The notes under the pieces were generated by a model. It was not told where the DNA came from. It did no database searches and worked only from the letters and a program-made list of their open reading frames with translations. Shown here piece after piece: positions 8,501-13,070 of a DNA stretch of 13,070 nucleotides. The position numbers and the translations under genes were made by a program. Numbering within the stretch: position 1 is the stretch's first letter; every line of letters begins with the position of its first letter. This DNA comes from Marinilabiliales bacterium (GTDB lineage Bacteria; Bacteroidota; Bacteroidia; Bacteroidales; BM523): the NCBI GenBank assembly GCA_002869425.1, contig PKSZ01000594.1, forward strand, positions 1 through 13,070, read 5' to 3'.

Positions 8501-9468
8501 AAGGGATGGACACCCTTATGCAAACATTCAATAAAACCGTCATTAGTCCGGATGGCATTCTGGGATTAATTCCTTTCGAAACACTAAGAGACAATCAATC
8601 TTACCTGATTGAAAATAAAGACATAAGCTATATCCAATCATTAAGAATGATGGAAATACTAAATCAACGTAAATATCCTGACACACGGAAAGAACTTCTT
8701 GCCTTTGGAGGTGCTGTATATAATTCTGCTGAACCAGTAAAAGTTGATAGCTTGCAAAAACGTAGTAGTCTGGCACGATTATCACCGGATCAGGTAAGAG
8801 CCGTAAAAGGTCTGATTTATAGCAAACTGGAACAAAGCAACAACCTAAGCAAAGAATACAAACTTTTGGGCTATAATGAATGGTCAGAGCTCGAAGGAAG
8901 CATTGAAGAAGTCAACGCAATTCAAAAACTGTTTTCAAGTAGCAAAATTATTACAGGTAATGACTTTAACGAAGATACGATTAAATCCATGGCAAACAGT
9001 GGAGGCCTGAAAGACTACAAAATACTGCATTTCTCAACACATGGAGTTGCCTTTCCAGAATTTCCAGAACTATCTGCACTTGTTCTTACGCAGGATTCAA
9101 AGAGTAATAACGATGGATATCTCAGAATGTCAGAAATTGAAAATCTAAAATTCCAGGCCGACTTTGTGGCTCTTTCAGCTTGTGAAACAGGGCTTGGGAA
9201 AATATACAGCGGAGAAGGAATTATTGGTCTTTCGCAAGCTTTTATTAAAGCTGGTGCGAACAGTACTGCAGTAAGTCTTTGGCAGGTAGCAGATAAATCT
9301 ACCTCTGTGTTTATGCAAGAAGTATATAAAAAAACAATCCATGAAAACAAAAGCTATTCAGAAGCCATCAACGAAGTAAAACGAGAATTCATTTCCGGCA
9401 AATACAATAAGTGGTGGAAATCACCTTTCTTCTGGGCTCCTTTTGTATATTTTGGAACCACCAATTAG
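5509..9468 (+). CDS. Exported TPR-repeat protein with C-terminal CHAT caspase-like protease domain
   Basis: The 1319-residue product starts at ATG 5509, which gives a good signal peptide (MRLLLLHTLLFAFIISIS...SNGQ) with no lipobox cysteine; the frame can be extended to TTG 5494, but that only adds MIYNK. Residues about 26-815 hold some 20 TPR units about 40 residues apart, of the kinesin-light-chain-like kind (LNNLGLIYSDEGQHEKALKAY, YNSLGMTYNSLGRYDEAIELY). A linker helix (MVRSNTLIEE, from 857) leads into the CHAT domain, about 885-1319: SPDGILGLIPFETL (from 1013), FSTHG with the predicted catalytic His1178, SACETGLG with the predicted nucleophile Cys1225, GANSTAVSLWQV, and WAPFVYFG at the end. 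CHAT domains are clan CD cysteine peptidases related to caspases and separase. The signal peptide puts this one in the periplasm or outside the cell, unlike the cytoplasmic CRISPR-linked TPR-CHAT proteins. Activity, substrate and TPR ligand are unknown. Confidence 0.93.
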   Translation: MRLLLLHTLLFAFIISISHESNGQDAVSVYSKGEQLYTEGQWNEAIDKFKKARESNLQTDNDSLYTISIYYSGICNYYLQQYNKALKNFINLHQIYSKKNRMDMIAFNHSNLGMTYMALKDLANSKKHYLISYQLSRDQNNLTQVAYNAYNIAMLYQYESNADSALLFYETCYNVAANIGLHQLASGSSQTMGDILWYLGKKKEAIQAYELSAEYDENTGLADNLAAKLNNLGLIYSDEGQHEKALKAYKKTLQHIDTLTISKDNSYIYFNLATVYDTLQKMNRAIYYYTKSINTDIQFHLDSLVRLKYITLAEAYKKTGNKEMQLQSYNNAFEIPVSNDLNNKVYLAENIANFYSNSASLDSAVHYYEYAIQNGDSIHSPDRYSTSLNNLAKVYYKQAKYKEAQQCYLRSIDINTTNNNFLGNSITFDNLGLLYTAKGNYEKALQCHKKALHIADSLGATDQQAIIMGNLGSLYNAQGKYEKAIDVLEKALKKDKQAGTNPANRFNNIALVYHSWGQFSKAIHYYDKAIDNGKETFANQVPEYYYNKSLSLIALDKYFEAEDLIMKTITMADSLGLQKSLPAYYNSLGMTYNSLGRYDEAIELYQKSLELAQKQNSMSDISVAYNNIGYVYSCWGANDKALEYYKKSITLDKENNFESFLSRKLNNIGGIYYNMDQYTKAEKYYMEALRLDRKDKRIADVCTDLNNLGSLYLATQKLDKALEHFNESLKIAQEENMISNEAIAMHNIGLYYSAKKENKEAEKHFLFALEKQKELNAKGEIANSYSNLASFYFGDKQYNKAIDYYKNAIQLNNEIRSNVPIKLKKEYLQKNIDAYRELALCAVIEEDLLLALNATEMVRSNTLIEEISGENEYNFNVESFYNHLDSNTAVIVFSQSNHDFISRIVITKEATYFYTLLIPEFIETYFNKHDEQKLSENLKKGFEKYINNKNDDYASVQSSIDLFGSIVKDYIHDLEVPYPDENTKSPLTAELLYQFLFEGMDTLMQTFNKTVISPDGILGLIPFETLRDNQSYLIENKDISYIQSLRMMEILNQRKYPDTRKELLAFGGAVYNSAEPVKVDSLQKRSSLARLSPDQVRAVKGLIYSKLEQSNNLSKEYKLLGYNEWSELEGSIEEVNAIQKLFSSSKIITGNDFNEDTIKSMANSGGLKDYKILHFSTHGVAFPEFPELSALVLTQDSKSNNDGYLRMSEIENLKFQADFVALSACETGLGKIYSGEGIIGLSQAFIKAGANSTAVSLWQVADKSTSVFMQEVYKKTIHENKSYSEAINEVKREFISGKYNKWWKSPFFWAPFVYFGTTN

Positions 9469-9520
9469 TGCGAATAGGCGTACTCATTAACAATCCGCCC
9501 GCATTCTCACTTGCCGGCAA

Positions 9521-9540
9521 AATAAATTCTAATAGTGTGT
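9521..9540 (+). repeat. Upstream copy of an imperfect direct repeat before the sensor gene
   Basis: AATAAATTCTAATAGTGTGT, a 20-bp copy. It matches 9561-9583 once small gaps are allowed: both share AATAAATT, then CTA, then AGTGTGT. The two copies start exactly 40 bp apart, close to four helical turns. The rest of the 9469-9598 gap shows no convincing terminator and no other gene. Confidence 0.6.
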
Positions 9541-9560
9541 ATTGAGGTCTTGTGTTCCTG

Positions 9561-9583
9561 AATAAATTTCTATCTTAGTGTGT
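9561..9583 (+). repeat. Downstream copy of the direct repeat, overlapping a possible -7 box and the first GTG
   Basis: A 23-bp copy that starts AATAAATTTCTA and ends TTAGTGTGT. It holds TAAATTTC (9563-9570), one base off TAnnTTTG, with ATTG at 9541-9544 placed 18 bp upstream as a weak -33 box. It also holds the GTG at 9578. The pair could be a regulator-binding site or a duplicated promoter; the sequence alone cannot decide. Confidence 0.5.
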
Positions 9584-9598
9584 CAAAAACAAGCTTTT

Positions 9599-12500
9599 GT
9601 GAAACCAATCACTTTTTCATTACTCTTTTTTGTGATCATTGCTGTTCAAGTTAATGCTCAACCGCAAAAAGCGAAATTCAATTATCTCACCAACAGGGAT
9701 GGACTATCCCAGAACTCAGGAAGAGATATTATTCAGGATAGCATTGGTTTTATTTGGATCGCAACCGAAATGGGGCTTGATAAATTTGATGGCTACAACA
9801 TTCATTCCTACAGCCAGAATCCCTTAAATAGTAACAGCATCAGCAACAACTACATTAATGCTTTAGCCGTTGACTACAAAGGCAATATTCTAATAGGAAC
9901 AGATGGAGGAGGTCTTGATTATCTGGACATTACAACTGATAGCGTTAGTCATTTTGTACATTCTCCAACCGACACCAATACCATTTCAGACAATGTAATT
10001 TATGCAATTCACCAGGATGTAAATTCATATATATGGCTGGGAACACCCAATGGGGCATGCAGACTTGATCCAAAAAATAAAACAGCCATAAGATTTCATT
10101 ATCAAAAAGACAATCCACACTCACTTTCACACAATGTTATTTTCTCTTTTGCAGAAGATGATCAATACATATGGGTCGGAACATATTCAGGGATATGCAC
10201 AATTCAAAAAGAGAGCCTGCAGGTTGAAAGAATTACCAACTCACCAAGATACTGCAAAAGCATTTATATGAAAGATAAGTCTGAACTTTGGGTAGGTTCT
10301 TTAAGTGAAGGTGTTTCAATTATTAATACACAGACAAAAAAGAATTCCTCTAAGTATACGAAGCTAAACGAATTAAATGCCAAAGCAGATAATCGAATTA
10401 CGGATATTGCTTTTCAGGGAAACACCATCTGGATCTCATCTCAAGATTCAGGAATTTTCAGCCTGAATCTGAAGACACAAGTGCTGGAATCCTTCAGGCA
10501 CAATCGTGAAATTGAAAACACAATTGGTTCTGATCATATTCGTTGTCTTTTCATCGATGGCGGAGGAGTACTTTGGGTTGGTACTCAATATAGTGGTGTT
10601 TCATATTATAACACCAAAAGCAAACCATTTAACCATTATAACTACGATTATTACAGGAAAAAGAAATTAAGCTCTCTTCAGGCAATTATTGAAGATAATA
10701 CAGGCGATATCTGGATAGGAACACTGGATGGTATTATCGTTTATAATGCTAAAAATAATACTACAAAATATATCAAACACGATCCGGAAAATAACAACTC
10801 CCTATGCGATAACTTTGTAACTTCAATCATACAAGACAGCGATGGAGATTTTTGGTTTGGGACCAACAGTGGATTAAGTTATTATCATCCTGAAAAAAAC
10901 CTATTTACAAATTTCTTTTCTCTTCCTGAAGACAGCAACTCACTGGCCAGCTCTTCTATCTGGGGGCTTCTTGAAGATAAAGACGGATTGATCTGGATAT
11001 CCACATGGGGCGGCGGTGTTAGTTGCTACAATAAACAAACCGGTAAGTTTACAAACTATCTCCATTCCAACAATAAAAACTCAATTCCTGCGGACAATAC
11101 GCACCTTGTATACGAAGACAGCCAGGGCAATATTTGGATTGGAACATGGGAAGGAGGTCTTTCCTGCTACAATAAGGAAACCAATACCTTTAAAAACTAC
11201 ATCCATGAGCCCAAAAACGAATCATCTCTAATACACAACACTGTAGTCACACTATGTGAGGATAAAAACAAAAATATTTGGATCGGAACATTTGGTGGAG
11301 GAATTGATATATTTAACCCTACTACAGAAAGCTTCAAACATCTTACCACTGAAACAGGTTTACCCAGTAACTCCATAATGGGTATACTTGAAGACAACAA
11401 TAATAATGTATGGGCAAGTACCGGCAAGGGCCTGGTAAAAATTAACATCAACAACTACAAAATTTGGCACTATGATATTAGTGATGGAATACAGGGAAAT
11501 GAATTTGCACAACATGGCTTTTTTAAAACAAAATCCGGCAAATTTCTCTTTTCCGGTGCCGATGGATTTAATTTTTTCCATCCGGATAGCATAGTCCACA
11601 ACCTTTATGAACCACAACTGATTATTGAAAAAATACTAATTAATGGTAAAAAACATTTTCGGAAAGATGAAGTTATATACAAAACAGATCGAGAAATATC
11701 CGAATTAAACCTTGCCTACAACAGGAACAATATTTCTTTCTTTTTTGTGGCACTCCATTATGCAAATCCTGAAAAAATAATGTACAAATACAAGCTGGAA
11801 GATTTTGACAACGAATGGATTATTGCCGATAGAAGTCGAATTGCTAAATACACCAATATTCCTCCCGGAGAATATACCTTTATGCTCAAAGCCAGCAATT
11901 GTGACAAAATATGGAGCGACAATATCCAGGAGATAATAATTAGCATTGCACCTCCATTTTGGAAAACTTCCTGGTTCTATATTATATCATCTGTGTCGCT
12001 TATCGTAATCCTGATACTTATTGTTAAGCTTCGGGAAATGAAACTCAAAAAAGACAAACAGGTATTGGAACAAAAAGTAAAAGAAAGAACCATCGAGATT
12101 GAACAACAAAATGAAGAAATAAAGGCCCAGCGCGATTCTATTCTAGAACAAAAAAACCACATTGTACAACAAAAAGAAGAAATTGAATCTCAGCGTGACG
12201 AGATTGAAGCCCAACGTGATCTTGTAACATCCCAAATGAAGGATATTGAACACTTTAACAAGGAAATCACAGATAGCATACACTACGCAAAACGAATTCA
12301 GGCAGCCATTCTTCCCACAGAAGAATTTGCAATCTCTTTGCTACCAGAACATTTTGTACTATACAAACCCAAAGATATTGTCAGCGGCGACTTCTACTGG
12401 ATGTCTCATGTTGAAGGTCAAACAATTGTTGCCGTTGCAGATTGCACAGGACACGGTGTGCCGGGAGCTTTTATGAGTATGCTGGGTGCAGCATTTTTAA

Positions 12501-13066
12501 ATGAAATAGTCAATAAAGAATACATAACGCATACGGGTGTTATCCTTCGCAGACTAAGAAAAGAAGTCATCAAATCACTGCAACAAAAAGGCGATACCAA
12601 TGAAGATCTATCTACCGTAAAAGATGGTATGGATATGACCATTTGCACCATTGATAATAAAGAAGGCACATTACAATTTTCCGGAGCCAATAATCCATTG
12701 TACATTCTAACAAAAGACAATGAAGAAGTGCAACTCCGTGAAATAAAAGGAGACAAAATGCCCATTGCCATCTATGAAAAAATGGACAAGTTTACAACAC
12801 ACACCATTGAGCTGGCAACGGAACAACGTATTTATCTGTTCAGTGATGGTTATGCAGATCAATTTGGTGGCCCCAAAGGGAAAAAATTCAAATACAAACC
12901 CTTCAAACAATTGCTTATTGATTCTTATGCCCTACCAATAAATGAACAACACTCATTAATGGAAAAAGCCATCGATGATTGGATGATGCTTTCGGATGAA
13001 GAAGGTAATAAAGCATATGAACAAGTAGACGATATTACTCTTCTGGGCATAAAAATCAACAAATAA
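9599..13066 (+). CDS. Reg_prop / Y_Y_Y transmembrane sensor with cytoplasmic SpoIIE (PP2C) phosphatase output
   Basis: The 1155-residue product is predicted to sense a periplasmic ligand and dephosphorylate a serine/threonine target inside the cell. GTG 9599 is chosen because it gives a clean signal peptide (MKPITFSLLFFVIIAVQVNAQ); GTG 9578 would add seven residues and is also possible, as an in-frame TAA lies at 9563. About 14 Reg_prop blades (pattern IWIGT..GGL..Y) fill residues about 28-700 and fit two seven-bladed propellers. A Y_Y_Y domain follows (YKYKLEDFDNEWI, NIPPGEYTFMLKASN), then one membrane helix (about 790-811), a heptad coiled coil (827-890) and the SpoIIE domain from 893 (SIHYAKRIQAAILP). 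Predicted metal ligands are intact: SGDFYW (Asp931), VADCTGHG (Asp948), FSDGYADQ (Asp1083) and DDITLLG (Asp1144, Asp1145). There is no HisKA, HATPase or receiver domain. SpoIIE-type enzymes classically act on anti-sigma-factor antagonists, but no such partner is encoded here. Confidence 0.93.
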   Translation: MKPITFSLLFFVIIAVQVNAQPQKAKFNYLTNRDGLSQNSGRDIIQDSIGFIWIATEMGLDKFDGYNIHSYSQNPLNSNSISNNYINALAVDYKGNILIGTDGGGLDYLDITTDSVSHFVHSPTDTNTISDNVIYAIHQDVNSYIWLGTPNGACRLDPKNKTAIRFHYQKDNPHSLSHNVIFSFAEDDQYIWVGTYSGICTIQKESLQVERITNSPRYCKSIYMKDKSELWVGSLSEGVSIINTQTKKNSSKYTKLNELNAKADNRITDIAFQGNTIWISSQDSGIFSLNLKTQVLESFRHNREIENTIGSDHIRCLFIDGGGVLWVGTQYSGVSYYNTKSKPFNHYNYDYYRKKKLSSLQAIIEDNTGDIWIGTLDGIIVYNAKNNTTKYIKHDPENNNSLCDNFVTSIIQDSDGDFWFGTNSGLSYYHPEKNLFTNFFSLPEDSNSLASSSIWGLLEDKDGLIWISTWGGGVSCYNKQTGKFTNYLHSNNKNSIPADNTHLVYEDSQGNIWIGTWEGGLSCYNKETNTFKNYIHEPKNESSLIHNTVVTLCEDKNKNIWIGTFGGGIDIFNPTTESFKHLTTETGLPSNSIMGILEDNNNNVWASTGKGLVKININNYKIWHYDISDGIQGNEFAQHGFFKTKSGKFLFSGADGFNFFHPDSIVHNLYEPQLIIEKILINGKKHFRKDEVIYKTDREISELNLAYNRNNISFFFVALHYANPEKIMYKYKLEDFDNEWIIADRSRIAKYTNIPPGEYTFMLKASNCDKIWSDNIQEIIISIAPPFWKTSWFYIISSVSLIVILILIVKLREMKLKKDKQVLEQKVKERTIEIEQQNEEIKAQRDSILEQKNHIVQQKEEIESQRDEIEAQRDLVTSQMKDIEHFNKEITDSIHYAKRIQAAILPTEEFAISLLPEHFVLYKPKDIVSGDFYWMSHVEGQTIVAVADCTGHGVPGAFMSMLGAAFLNEIVNKEYITHTGVILRRLRKEVIKSLQQKGDTNEDLSTVKDGMDMTICTIDNKEGTLQFSGANNPLYILTKDNEEVQLREIKGDKMPIAIYEKMDKFTTHTIELATEQRIYLFSDGYADQFGGPKGKKFKYKPFKQLLIDSYALPINEQHSLMEKAIDDWMMLSDEEGNKAYEQVDDITLLGIKINK
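10976..11206 (+). repeat. Two closely similar adjacent propeller blades inside the sensor gene
   Basis: 10976-11065 and 11117-11206 encode 30-residue segments that match at 19 positions without gaps. Both contain SCYNK, with WGGGVSCYNKQTGKF in the first and WEGGLSCYNKETNTF in the second. They are more alike than the other blades, which suggests a later internal duplication. Confidence 0.55.
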
Positions 13067-13070
13067 TATA

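Noticed and set aside
5509..9468. CRISPR type III-E (Craspase) TPR-CHAT protein
   Set aside because: No cas gene or repeat array is present and the protein has a signal peptide, so only the domain order is shared.
9599..13066. Hybrid two-component histidine kinase
   Set aside because: The extracellular part fits, but there is no HisKA, HATPase_c, receiver or AraC-type domain. The C-terminus is SpoIIE.

Overview
The window looks like chromosome of a Bacteroidota bacterium, probably a free-living or marine-type member of Bacteroidales, Cytophagales or a related order; I cannot place it more exactly. The evidence is a type IX secretion (T9SS) C-terminal sorting domain behind PKD domains, a TonB-dependent receptor with a carboxypeptidase-D-like N-terminal extension, a 14-blade Reg_prop sensor, AT-rich DNA, no Shine-Dalgarno sequences, and promoter-like sites resembling the Bacteroidota TTTG / TAnnTTTG pattern. 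I see no mobile element, CRISPR array, tRNA or rRNA.

Left part (1-1211, + strand): the 3' end of a large exported adhesin-like gene, with an FnIII-like domain, two PKD domains and a T9SS sorting tail. One in-frame TGA at 330-332 breaks it. The frame is otherwise open from the window edge to the TAA at 1209-1211, so this is a nonsense-mutated gene or a sequence error.

Middle part (1215-5360, - strand): three genes read leftwards. They are a TIGR01777/YfcH-type NAD(P)-dependent epimerase (5360-4473), a TonB-dependent outer-membrane receptor (4404-2011) and a membrane-anchored DUF2271-like periplasmic protein (2000-1215). The last two are 10 bp apart and almost certainly co-transcribed. The last gene meets the adhesin gene tail to tail with a 3-bp gap.

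Right part (5509-13066, + strand): two large genes. The first encodes an exported protein of about 20 TPR repeats followed by a CHAT caspase-like protease domain with its His-Cys pair intact. The second encodes a transmembrane sensor: 14 Reg_prop blades, a Y_Y_Y domain, one membrane helix, a very regular heptad coiled coil and a cytoplasmic SpoIIE/PP2C phosphatase. This resembles the sensor half of a hybrid two-component system, but the output is serine/threonine dephosphorylation rather than histidine phosphotransfer. Whether the two act together is inference from position. The 130-bp gap between them holds an unusual imperfect direct repeat (9521-9540 and 9561-9583).

There is no stretch over 300 bp without coding sequence. 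The gaps are 4405-4472, 5361-5508 (divergent promoter region) and 9469-9598; 333-476 is a continuation of the broken adhesin frame.
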